Assembly: GCA_932294295.1 (NCBI GenBank)
Contig: OW028584.1
Coordinates: 23,681,138-23,745,137 of the forward strand
DNA: 64,000 nucleotides
Origin: Alitta virens
Lineage: Eukaryota; Annelida; Polychaeta; Phyllodocida; Nereididae
Direction: 5' to 3'
Within the stretch, counting starts at the first letter, position 1. The number at the start of each line of letters is the position of its first letter. Position numbers and translations under genes: made by a program. The notes beneath the pieces are model-generated. The model worked only from the letters and a program-made list of their open reading frames with translations, was not told the origin of the DNA and searched no databases. Positions 38,267 through 50,435 of this stretch are shown here, piece by piece.

Positions 38267-39005
38267 TAAGAGCTGTTAAGAATGGACTGTTACAATATTA
38301 CCTTTTACTGTTACATTTGACAAATGATAACTCATAATTGCTATGGCCCATGCATTGCCAAAAGTTAAACCACTGGTGAAAATGTGATACTTAACAGTTT
38401 ACTACAGTCTGTATCATGTTTCATTTTGCCTACTATATGCATACTTGATTTACAACTCAAAATAAATAAAATGATAAATTGCATCTTGTTGGTGCTGAAA
38501 ATAGTAAGGATTGAAGGAGTAGAATCTCTGCTAAAAAAATATGCTATAGAACATTTAAATGTAACTAAGAGAGGGGTAGTTTACTGTCACTGACCACTGT
38601 AGCAGAAAGCGCTTAATTCCTAATCAATACAAACTAGCTGCTAAAATTCAATGGCGATATTAGGAAATACAGCATGATCAGGCTATAGCTTGAGCACATC
38701 ACTATTAAGCTGGGAGGGCAGAGATAGGCTTTCCTGTGCTGACAGGGGCCGGTCGAGGGTAGCCCAAAGTGCCCGTTGGGGCGGAAACAAGATAGACTGT
38801 CCCCTCAACTGGAAAACCCCACAAGCATGGGCCCTTTTAGTCCGATCCACACAATTGCTTAATCAAATTTCGTCAACCCAATCATGCTACAACTGTATTT
38901 TATTGTGAGGCCTAGTCATACTCAACACCCTCTTTACGTAATCAGACCAAGATTCAATGAAGAGATGGGGGGTGAATTTGGTAAAACGGTCATTATCGTA
39001 AGTCA

Positions 39006-39069
39006 TGACGTCATCGACATCCCCTATGACGTCATCTTACGGCACTACGTCCTACCTGCTGTGACGTCA
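39006..39069. promoter_or_regulatory. Three TGACGTCA (CRE-like) sites upstream of Hox4
   Basis: TGACGTCA at 39006-39013, 39027-39034 and 39062-39069, about 2.2 kb upstream of the Hox4 ATG. Further single copies occur at 18776, 24502, 40681 and 62972, but clustering is seen only here and at 34583-34635. Confidence 0.5.
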
Positions 39070-40486
39070 CCGGTGACACCCCGATTACGCTATATACAAT
39101 TGTTCAATTAGTGAAATGAACTACACGCAACAATACATTAATATCAATTGAAAATGTGGAGAAGAAAAATAAGATAATTTACCTGTATTACACGGACATA
39201 AATCACTTTCTTAGTAGTCTACCTGGATTTAATTAAGAGCAAATATTGGAAAAATGATGACAAGTATAAATACACTGTAAATGCACTACAATTTTTTGCT
39301 TGATAGTTTCCTTTGCTTCACTAATTGATCAACAGGCTGTGAGGCTATTTGAAACACGTTTATGAAGCGCATAATTATTTGCATATACATTATGTACACC
39401 ATAAAGACATATTTCATTTTCCTTTTGTAAGGTGATCTATATTTAGTTGGGTATAGACTATTAGTTTGAGAAAACTTCATAAATTTAGGACCTGTTTACT
39501 GCTCCAAAGTTAGTTCGAAAAGCTATAAGCTAATATACAAATCGTTTGAACATAGAGCTATAAATTTGTGACTATTTATTATCACACCTAAGCAAGCTAT
39601 CCATTATCTAACAAGCTAAATGGCTGTTAAAATTTCATGCACCATAAGGGTTAGAGCTTTATAGCCAAACCTACAAACATTATCATAAACTTGAGAAGCA
39701 GGGGGTGACTTGTACCCCTCTCTATTACCCTATATTTTACCCTGTATATCAACCACATGTGTGCATTGCCCTGCACATTAGATATAGTCCTACCCTAATT
39801 AGCTAAGGTGTTGGCCTATGCTAACAATGTGCATGAGTTTCGTGTAGTTTATCACAGTTTAATAACAGTTACATGTTTAACAAGTCCAAGCTATTTCGAC
39901 TGAGCTATTAACTGGCTTTAGATTGATTGGAAGCCCCATGAAATACCTGTTAATTTAGCAAATTGGATGAGTTAACATCTCAAAATCTACACTCCGATTA
40001 CAGTACTTTAAATTATCGATACTTTTAGTTTCGTAACTGTCAGCTGGTAACGCATGGTTGCTGAATCGATTTTGTCTAATCGGTTTTCTTGAAAGCAATA
40101 TTTACAAAAGCTTGACTTTGAGTCAACTATATGGCTAGTTCTGGCCAGCCAACCACTGACCAGCCAGGTAGTCGTGTATATACTTGACACGTGATTTATT
40201 GCAGAAACAAGGGCTATTTCTGACCCCTGCCCTCCACCCCTTGCTGTTCCAGGCCCTGGGGAAGCCAGGGCATCTAGATTGACGCCTTCTAAAAAGCCCG
40301 TATGTTCCCGCCAGTCATTGCATAATCCATGGACAGATAGATAAGGCTTTGAACTTTTCATTGACATCCTGTCCACGCGATTGGCTGAAGTTTTGACCAA
40401 TGAAATTATGCAGAACTTTTCAATGAGAATTACATATATACACGTCTATAGAGCTGTGGTACTGTTTCATTTTGCATAGCACGTTA

Positions 40487-40940
40487 AGTCGCCATGTAGT
40501 AATTTGGCGCCAAAAAGGCAGACGACGTTTTAGGACTGGGAACTTCCGGAGACATCATTATTGAAGATTGATGAAGGGAATAAAAAGAGGGGAGAAAAAG
40601 CACAATCCGGCTTTAGCTGTAACCCCCTCGCAGAATCAGAGAGAAGGGGTGAAGAGAGATTAACACACAAAAGAAGCAGATGACGTCATTAATGTGTACC
40701 CTATGCCCTCTCGCGCGATGCCACCTACAGAACATTGATTCGTAACTTTTTCGTAACTTTTCGATGACAGCTGCCAAATGCCCCGCTTCCACCTGACATT
40801 ACTCTCTTTACTTTCGCTTTTAATAACCAAACTTTATGCAACTTTTTTCCTTACCAGCAGCACATATACGGTTGCCATAGAAACCAAAGGAGCGTCTCAA
40901 GGAACTTCCTGCCAACTGCAGCTGCTACCATGGCAACGGC
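40487..40940 (+). promoter_or_regulatory. Promoter-like block upstream of the microRNA hairpin
   Basis: A dense run of recognisable motifs ends about 150 bp before the plus-strand hairpin at 41076. It has a perfect palindromic E2F site TTTGGCGCCAAA (40503-40514), an ETS core ACTTCCGG (40542-40549), a full CRE TGACGTCA (40681-40688) and two RFX X-box motifs, GTTGCCATAGAAAC (40871-40884) and GCTACCATGGCAAC (40924-40937). CpGs are also locally frequent. A divergent or independent pri-microRNA promoter is an inference. Confidence 0.4.
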
Positions 40941-41075
40941 GTCATCAACAAACCAGCGCAGCTGAAAAACATCAAAGAAGACATAAAGATGGGGCGAAAA
41001 AAGAAAAAGAAAAGAAAAAAAAGAAAGTCATTGTATGAGCTGCAACTACAACTGGGGATATAAAACAAAAAGTTT

Positions 41076-41156
41076 GGATTATGAGAGAAACCCTGTGGAT
41101 ACGGGCTTGTGTCAAAACTAAGAACAAGCTCGTTTTTACAAGGTGTCTTTCAATCC
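41076..41156 (+). ncRNA. mir-993: mir-10 family microRNA hairpin, mir-993-like
   Basis: An 81-nt imperfect hairpin. Base stem 41076-41080 pairs with 41152-41156; 41083-41088 with 41146-41151; 41090-41092 with 41142-41144; 41094-41099 with 41135-41140 (two G-U); 41101-41110 with 41124-41133 (one G-U). The terminal loop is 13 nt. The predicted 5p product (41089-41111) carries the miR-10 seed ACCCUGU and later CGGGCUUGUG; the predicted 3p product (41125-41147) starts CAAGCUCGU. From memory, arthropod miR-993 has ACCCUGU and CGGGCUU in its 5p arm and the AAGCUCG seed in its 3p arm. Both 23-nt products leave exact 2-nt 3' overhangs, as Drosha/Dicer cutting requires. The strand is opposite to Hox4. 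The hairpin is nearly self-complementary, but the minus-strand reading loses both seeds, so plus is preferred. It could instead be another divergent mir-10 paralogue. Confidence 0.78.
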
Positions 41157-41759
41157 TAAAATCTCAACATATAGACTCTCCACTTGGCATCTTGCAAATT
41201 TAGTAAAGATACAATTGTTATTTTTTTTTTATTCATTTGAAGTGCTATTTGCTCTAGTACTTTCATATAGTAACCAATAGCCTGTACAGTAATACTCATC
41301 CATGAATTAAACTGTTTGTATATATGTGTGCACACCTGTATAAAAAAAATCATTAACAGTTGCAAATGTGTGCGTTAAAGCTCTTTTTTTTAACAGCTTC
41401 GCCAATTTTTGTTGCACCATTCTGCTATTGTAACTTTTACCAAACATTGATTCGTATGATTCATGAATGCTGTCAACCAGTGATTCATGGTGCTGTCACA
41501 TATTGATAGATGGCCCCTCAGTCTATGTGGTCATTTTCTGCTGTTTCCATATTTCTTTCTTTTTCTCTTTCTCGAGCACTCAAAAAGGGCTTTTATAACT
41601 GCATGGGGCAGGCCAGAAAGGCAGCTGCACTTGTGAGGTCATTGTGTGTCATTTAGGGTCACAATTACCCCAACTTCTGTGTCCAGTATAAAAATATATT
41701 TTTCTTGTAATTTGGTGGGAAAATATTGAGTCTAAGCTCCCTTGTAACTAGTAAAGACT

Positions 41760-41760
<1 letters not shown>

Positions 41761-41798
<38 letters not shown>

Positions 41799-41944
41799 GC
41801 TATCCATCTATCTATCTACCTAGCTATCTATCTATCTGTCTATCCATATATCTGTCTATCTATCTACCCATCTATCTATCTGTCTATCCATCTACCCATC
41901 TATCTATCAATCTATTTATCTATCTATCTATCTATCTATCTATA
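41761..41944. repeat. CTAT microsatellite with GTCT and CCAT variants
   Basis: About 180 bp of CTAT with CTGT and CCAT variant units, starting 600 bp past the microRNA hairpin. Confidence 0.95.
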
Positions 41945-42158
41945 GCTGTTGTGCTGTCTGTCTGTCTAACTGTGTGCCAGTCTTTCTGTCAATCTCTCTG
42001 TATTTTCTCTGTTTCTGTAATGACCAAACTTTTCGTGCACGAATTTGGCTTGTGGCAACGATATCGTCATGTACATTGATATCAGAATGAAACCGACTGG
42101 TCCTGTGACACCAGGAGCATGTATGTGACCCATCGAATCACCTCTGACCTCTGTGCAA

Positions 42159-42174
42159 AGGTCACTTAAGGTCA
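42159..42174 (+). promoter_or_regulatory. Perfect DR4 motif about 1 kb past the microRNA
   Basis: AGGTCA-CTTA-AGGTCA, a perfect four-base-spaced direct repeat (thyroid-receptor/LXR type), with an opposed TGACCT at 42145-42150. It follows a CTAT microsatellite. Confidence 0.35.
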
Positions 42175-45100
42175 CAGTTCTTTTTGCTGTACAACCTTAG
42201 TAGGACAAGGTAGAACTTCATCAGCATTTATAACTCAATCTAGACAGCCCATATTGATAATTAATATTAGTTATCACAAGATCTCTCTAATATATGTAAA
42301 TCAATATATGGAGTTAAAGGACAAATGAAATCACATGAATGAAAATAACACCTGTTACTAAAAGTGCATTGAATAATTTTAACCCTTAATGGGGTACTGT
42401 GAAGTTGTTTTACCCCCGGCAAGTTAAGGATTGAAAAGTTGCAAAATATCTGGCGGGGTTTAGTTGGTTTTTACCTTTATTTAAGCAACCCCCCAGTGGA
42501 CAAAAAAAAAAAAAAAATAGAGAAAAAGGTTAAAGTTAAAAAAAGAGTTACATAGTTACAGGCAAAACTAGCAGGTAAATACAAAGCACACAAAAAAGTC
42601 ACCCAGTGCAACTGACGCGCGATGTGGTGTAATTACTTCGTAAGCAATGGAGCTATTGCGCGATGCACACCGATCGTTCATTCCACAATCAAATATTTAA
42701 AAAGCCAAAGTAGTGATGCGCTCAGCAAATGTGTAATTTTACGCTGCTGGGCACAACATCACAGACAATGGTAAGCAAAGTAATATTGCCACTTTTTTTG
42801 TTATGACGAACAAAAAAGGAAGAAAAATCGTTTCACAAAACATAGAGAGGGTTTAGTTTTTGCCAATATGTTGTTGACTTTTTGTGTCTGACCCCTATAT
42901 TATCATGTCTGGTCTCCAGTATTATGCTGATGGAATAAATGTACAAAATATACATTTAAAAGAAAGGAAGAATGATAAATAGATGTACCTGCGTAGAAAA
43001 AGAGAAAGCCACAAAATAGAATGGCCGTTTTTCTTTGGTTTTGGACTTTTCTTTGTTGTTCTTTTACAGCATTTTTAATGTGGTTTTAAATGCAAAAAAA
43101 GGAAAAATTGCCAAACATAAGCCTGCCGGGGGTAGTATAGAGTTTCAAGCCTCGATCGATGATTCCTTATTTGTCATTCCAGTGTTGGGGTAAAGGGGCG
43201 AGGGGCTCTGTGGTCAGAAAGCACCCGGGGGTAATGAAGGGCTTGGCACTTGGGGTGAAAGTTGCCCCGTCCTCATCTACCCCTGGCGTAGTCCTGAAGA
43301 GGGGAGGGGGTCTGGGGCAATAAAATCATTCCAAGCTACTCCACAGGCAACTGGACTCTTTCATAAGAACAATTACACTGTTGTAAATTTTCGTTGCTCA
43401 TAAACTAATCGACCTGGATTTCACAAATGTCTGCCACAAAGCTGTCAATATATTGTTAACGATGTGCTTCAAAGTCATTAAGCAAAGGTGTCGATATCTA
43501 TGGCCAATGAATGACAGGCTATTATAACGAGAACAGCAGAATGTCTGACAAAAGTTTTTGCATCTTGCCATTCTTTCGTTACCTACCAGGGTATTCACAC
43601 CTAGAGAGGTAAGATTTGGGGTAAAATATTTGAAAATTGAGCATTTTTATTAACCTATATTTGCACTGCGAGTTGTCGACATTGGTGACTTCACTTACAA
43701 ACCTTTTAGAAACGAAATAGGTCAATAGATTCTATCTTTGATATTTTTTACACTCAAGTTAAGAAGGTTATATTTCCAAATAAGAATGTTTGCCAAAGCA
43801 AATACTGTTGGTAAAAAATACTGCAAAAAATTGACAGACAGAGTAAGAGGGGGTTTCTTTTTCTCTTTTAAATATTTTGAGGTGACCACTCTCTCATAGT
43901 TTATTATAACGACGTGAGGTGGCGGTTTTCACCCCCTCACCCCTGCCCAAATAAGGAAGCATGCTGCACGCAAGCATCGCATTTAAAACAGGAATGACGC
44001 CCCCATTCGTCTTGGGAGAAAATTGCATTTAATACGTCATCCATTTAAGTGGAATAAACTCACGCGGTGTCACGAGAAACGCGAGATTTTTCGCGAGATC
44101 TGAAAAGTGTGACGTGCAAACACCATTATAGGAATAATTCTCCTCAAAATTGTACCAAAGTATGTAATAATTGCGAAAGCCCCCCCCCCCCCTTATTATA
44201 AGCCAAGCAGCACACAGAAAGCTGCTGGGGCATGTGTCGAAATGCTAATAACTCCTAATTTTCATGAGCAAGCCTGCAGGTTTCATGAAGAATTCATGCA
44301 CATTTCATGCAAGTGCTAAACTTTCTCACTCAACTCCTGTGATGGGTGATGACCAGTGTGTGCAAGGCATTTCTAAAATTCATGACAATTATGAATATAT
44401 GTATGAGCTACATGCTTCTGTTCGAGTTCCTTGTTCATGTATAGCCATTTTGAGTTGACCAAAATCTCAATACATCGCAATTTTGTTCGTTATATTTAGG
44501 AGAATAGTCAATACAATGAAAAACATTTAACAGTCAACCACAATTTCAGTCTATATATCTAACACTCTCCTTTTAAGAGGAATTTCTGTATTTACCAGCT
44601 AAATTCCTGCTTTTATTCACTGTCAGTTCACTGACAGAACTTCTACCATTGATTGTGAAAGCTGACAACTTCACCTCTGGGCTTATATTACAGGGGTCAT
44701 GCAAACTGTTTTGGATCAGCGATTCTACGTAGAAGTTTCTGCTTAAATCTAAAACTGGATCTATGTCCAAAAAGTTGTGTGTAAAACTCTTTGTGTTACA
44801 TAATATCAAATTTTTATGCGGAATAACGTATCATTCACTCCCTATAATTATCTATAGCGTGTTTCTGATAATTGGCTGGCTGCACCAAAACTCTGTTTCC
44901 ATGGTATTACATATCATAGAACTATGGCATATTCGGCATAATTGTACATGTCACATCGGCTATTCGATATTTAGGATTAGTTCCAGTGAGAATTTAATAC
45001 ACTGTAGAACAAGTTCAAAGGGCTTTCGTTGACTTTATAAAGTGGCCACCGGCTTGACCCCACAGAGGTCATACGAGGGCACATAAACTAGTCTAAACTG

Positions 45101-46466
45101 TTGCCAACAATATCTCACTAAATACAACAAAACTGTAGCTGTTTAGAAGCTAAAATCTCTCTTGTATATCGAAACTATAAATGTATGCGAAATTATATGT
45201 GACAATGTCGTTTTAAAGGTTTATATTTTGCTGTCATAAAATGATAAGTAGACAGTGTGCATATAGTCATAAACAATGTCAATTTCAAGCACTGTAAAGT
45301 CATTTATTTCACTCCAACTTTGTTCTATGCATTGTCATTTTGACTATATACTATCAACACAACATATCAGAACTTCAAAAAATGGGCTCAAACAGAAAAA
45401 AGGCACATGAAAGTACATTAGTGACAATTTGACTGTCATATGTCAGTCTGAGAGCCCTCTTTCACATTCGGGTTTTGTCAAGTAGGTAGGTTGGCTGACA
45501 CACCTTAACTTGACACAGTTTAGCTTAGTTCAGTGTGATAACTTTGTCCTGAAATATGTACACCACAATTTTGTTTACGTTTTCTTTTAAGTAAATAATT
45601 TTTTGATACCAAGCTATATATTGTAGACGAAAAATATACCTCGGGAGAATATACAAAATATATGTGAATATCACCTTTTGGGGGCAATATTCTTTAGATG
45701 CAATGAAATAGCAATTTAAAGTATATTTTATAAATACACTAAAATTGTAAAACTCAACGACTTTCACTGTATGTAATCTAAATAATTAATAGTTTTTAAG
45801 TATTTCGTGAGTGAGAGCATATGTCTATTATACCCATAACATGATGTTGTTTATTTTGGCAAGGCAATATCTATAGATGACGAATACTTCTACAAAATGG
45901 CTAAAAAATCAGACAGAGCTATCAAAGTGTGAATATGCCAGTACAAAACCATGCATATTAATACAACTGGTAATTTTAGATTGTGATATCCAATGACAAG
46001 GGTCGGCTGCCCTTTGGTTGTCACAGAGACATCAAAGATAGTTCAGTAGAACAGAGGGCTGATAAAAACCCTTTACCCCCTTGGGGTGGAGTCAGGGGGT
46101 GGGACGGAGGGGTGGACAACAGAACAAGGGGGAGATGACCCTAAGATGACCAATGCATGGACAAGGGTCAAGGAGCTAGTATAGATACATAGCAATGTAC
46201 CAAAAGCAGTCCTATGTGTGTCCAGTCAGTAGCAAACTGCCCTCCTCCATTCCATTATGAAAACATTGGCGGGGGCACACACAAAAGCCCCCCTGCCCTT
46301 TGATAGATCCCCTCTTTGACCACTGGTCAGATAAACTGACCATTCGATTAATCAGGGAAAAGGGGGTTCGATATGCTACAGAGATCAGCCTGATTTGATC
46401 TGGGGGCTTGAATATGAAATGCAGAGCTGGAGGGGGGGGGGGGGGTTTCCCATCTCTCATGATGAG

Positions 46467-46570
46467 CAGACAGATACATAGATAGACACATAAACATAGA
46501 TGTACAAAGATAGACAGCTGGCATGAGAGATAGTCCCAGACAAACCATAGCATTTACATAGATAGATATA
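46467..46570. repeat. Degenerate GATA tract
   Basis: Scattered ATAGATA/CAGATA words over about 100 bp, next to a 17-G run (about 46433-46446); a decayed microsatellite. Confidence 0.6.
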
Positions 46571-48986
46571 GACAACTGCATTTATTAACTATCAAAACAA
46601 AAAGATTTATATTATTAGAAACTATTTATCTCATAAGGAATAATACAGTAACTTTTAGTAATACTGCTTCACACTGAAACGATATCGAGGGTGCTATGAT
46701 TGGATATTTGTAACTTGTGAAGTGTAAATATCCCTCTTAGGCTTATGAAGATGGCGTGAAATTGAAAATAAGTCTGCTGAGAGGTTTTCACAGGCTCACT
46801 GGCTCCTTTGTACTCGGGAGAATAGAGTCATCTCCTAAGCCCAAATGAGTCATTGACTTCTTCAGTGAAACTGTCAAATATAAAGACTGTGTGTCATGAG
46901 TGTTAGGCTAAAGAGTATGGCAATTCTCTTGGTTTTTTTGGGGTTAAATATTGGTATTTGTTTACATCAAATACCATACATGCGAATTAAAAATCATTAT
47001 ATTCAATGGCAAAAACTTTCCTATGTAATGAGTGTCATAAATTATAATACACATTTTACTATGCTATTGAATGGTCAAGAGTTAAGGCCAATACTTCTGA
47101 ATGCAATGCCCAAAGTTGGTCTTGATTCCTATTTCAAAGAATATTCAGCAAAATATGATTATTTGCTGGAGTTTATGCAAAATCGGGAAAAACAAAAAAC
47201 AAAACAAATCAAGATCTTGTCAAATTAATCAAGTTACTTGTCTCTGTTGAAATTAAAATCACGAACTTAACGAATTATTGACACGGCCACTTCAAAAAAC
47301 AAATTGAGAGCGTGAAACGAACGATTTGTTTAAGATCTTTTTTGACAAATAAACAAAAAAAAAGTACCTCTTAAAAACTAAGGGTAAAAAAAAAAAGAAG
47401 ACCAATGTGATCAATAGGTCTAAAAATTCCAGCCTCGCAGCCAATCTCAAATTTCTGCAGCTTATTACATCTGTGTTCTGTCAACTCCGAAAAATTAATG
47501 AGCGAATTCATCCATGCGTGCAAAATTAAATCGAACGTTGATAGAATATTTCGCTAGGCCGACCACGCTGCCCCCTCTAGGCAAATAAATTTGGCCAACT
47601 TTTTTCATTCTCTCTTGAGTGACAGCTACATGGTTTTTGATTAAATCCACAGCTAGTGTGTCATAGATTCTGCATTTCATTACCTTTTTGTCCGTCTATT
47701 TTCTTTTTATATTTTTACATACTCATACGTTTTTATTGTTTGGAATACTTTCCTGGCTGTATCGTTGCCAAGGAAACGGCATTAAAACTAATACATCGAT
47801 AATGTACATGTGCGTTGCATGAAAAACCAATTTGCGTTTAATCATTGAATTATATATACATTAAGCAGCCTATCTCTGTCAACCAATCTCAAATATGGAT
47901 TTTGTCTGGCTTTGAAAGTCATGACTTAATATAAGTAATAATTCACTTTTAGTCTTTATTTGTTTATGATGAGAATATGATTGAATAACTTGCTGAAATT
48001 CATATTTGACATCTTTCAAATGAAAATGACAGTAGTATATAGATAAAAAAAGTAAAATGTTAATTAAAAAAAAAAAGGCAAATATGCAAATAGAAAGCAA
48101 CTGAGAAAGTCAATCGTTCAATACAGATTTTTTTTTTAATTAATCTATTTATTCTTTTTTTTATTTAAAAAATTCAAATTGAACAAGTATATATCTTCAG
48201 CATTATTCTCGATTTAATTCCATTAATGAATTATTTCTTTCGTTAAAATCAACACTACTATCAAAAGGGCATTTCTGTGAGTGTTGAAGAGCGCTTCCTG
48301 TGCGCATGCGCAGAAGATATGCATCCTGAGGGGTGCTGAAGGGATTTTAAGTTCAATATAACAAAACAAAATTATCAAAATAAATATATTATATGAAATA
48401 TTTAATCAAATGTGGTCAAAAGCTAATCATATTATGCATGATATAAGCCATTCAATTTCTTCAAATTCCTTTAGTTCGTTCAGTTACAATTTTACAGTGT
48501 ATCGAGTCTTGCCTGACACAGCTGGGGAAAAGGTCTCTAGCCTAAGATGGATGGTGAGGCATTTGTAACTAAATTTGTCCTACAACTGTTAAATGAATTG
48601 CTCTGTGGTTCATGGGCCATAAAAAACGGGCGAGGACAGGCTTAAAAAGGCGTGAACTTCAGCGAAACACTTTTGCCCCATAAATTATTTGTAAACACAT
48701 AAATTAGGTGTTTCTAGGAGGTCTGGAAGGAGCTGCGAATGAGCCTTTAAGTCTATAAATTAAGGACCGTTTAACGCCTTAATAATGTTACTTCGCACCT
48801 CACGTGGTGATAGGAATATGCTTGTATTCTTATAACAGGCCATAATCTTTAGCTTAATGGCCATTCGGAGGGCAATTCTGGGTGATTCTCCCCCTTAGGA
48901 GGCGGGCAAGTGAAATATACGAGGGAACAACAGCGGCCATGTTGGCTACCCTGACCCCTAACCCCTAAATGGAGTCTTGATGGCCA

Positions 48987-48999
48987 AGGTCAAAGGTCA
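48987..48999 (+). promoter_or_regulatory. Perfect DR1 motif
   Basis: AGGTCA-a-AGGTCA, a perfect consensus direct repeat with one-base spacing as bound by RXR heterodimers, HNF4 or COUP-TF. It sits in DNA with no gene nearby; function is unknown. Confidence 0.4.
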
Positions 49000-50407
49000 T
49001 GGGACACTGAAGCCCCCATTATCTCTGCCCGTTGCCTCTCCATGCTAAATCATTCATTGCTGGATGTTATTAACAGATTCCAGACTGCATTTTGCTCTGG
49101 TACCTAAAGCTACAGCTTCAAAGGTCTTATCTGTTAATCTGATTTCAAGAGAAACATCATTTTCCCACGACCCGTCTAATTAACTTTCAAAGACTTAGAG
49201 AACTTTATCTTAAGTTGGGAAGTGAAGCCATGCAGTCATTTATTTAAGTTGACAACCTTAAATGAGCAAATCGAATTAGTCTGAAAACTTAAGCGCAATT
49301 TAAACTTTCTTTCGTAAGTTAAAAAAAACCGCAGTTATGCTCCTAATTTATAAACAATAACCAAAATATATAAATATGCATTACTCAATTTATAAGTCAT
49401 TATAAAAATGATTTAACTTGTCTATTAGTTATCTATAATATCATAGAAATTAGATTGACAACTCAGTCGATGCAAATTAATCATTCAAGCTATTTATCAC
49501 GTTATATTTACAAATATATTTCTCATAAGTAAAATGTGTAGCAATTATGAACAATTATCATACGAATGACAAAAATTCACATTTACATAAAGCATGCAGA
49601 CATGCTTTTTTATGTCAACATTTCTTTATTATAATATTTCTCAGTATGGGTTGCCATGGATACAGTTTTTTGGTGGATAAAACCCTCCCCGAGCACACAT
49701 AGTTACTGCCTGGCTGCTTGATCATTTGTGATGAAGACCAGGCCCAAAACTAAACTCCACAGGGACCTAGCTTTGCCTTCAGTTTGAATCGATCTCTGTG
49801 TGGCCCATGTATTGAATGGCTTACAGCCAAGCAGCGTCTTTTTGCGCGTCGTGAACGACGTCTTCACAGCACGCGCTGTTAAGACGGTCGTAAATATGTC
49901 GTAAACTTAAGAGGAATGTCGTAAAAGAGACTTAAAAAGAGCAAAGTGCCGAAAAGATTTATGGAGACGTATATAGAAGGGGTGGGGTCAGTGATTCCGA
50001 AAATAAATATGTCTACAGTTAATTTATTTTTCTCAGATCTTGGGGAAAATACAGGTCCCACTAACTTGTGTAGCAGGAATTTTGAACAATAATATCCTGA
50101 TTGATATGTTGTCATAACTTAGTGATCGAACATTTAATCTGACTTTATTGTTCCAGGAAATGTATATAACTAAATTTTGCAAGGAAATAATACAATTATT
50201 GTGTACATAATAACAAATACGTACTTTTTGTTAAAATTTGCAATCATAAAACAGCAAGGCACCAAAATAAAGGTAATGTATACGACTTCCTATTTGCAGA
50301 AAAAAGGACAGATAGAATGAAAATCAGATAAGTACTCAAATAAATATAATTTATATAAACAGCTAAAAGTAATAAACATTTGCAGCATATTTTATATTTA
50401 TTTTTAT

Positions 50408-50435
50408 CTATATATATATATATATATATACACAC
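50408..50435. repeat. TA dinucleotide tract
   Basis: About 24 bp of TA followed by CACACA. Confidence 0.85.

Noticed and set aside
39739..39761. TACCCTGTATATC on the plus strand, resembling the miR-10 start
   Set aside because: Only the first nine bases match, the rest does not, and no foldable partner arm was seen.
40778..41038. 86-codon plus-strand frame with hydrophobic start before the microRNA
   Set aside because: Low-complexity Lys/Glu tail and no recognisable family; more likely leader or pri-microRNA sequence.
46896..47228. 110-codon frame with signal-peptide-like N-terminus
   Set aside because: AT-driven composition, no splice context and no recognised family.
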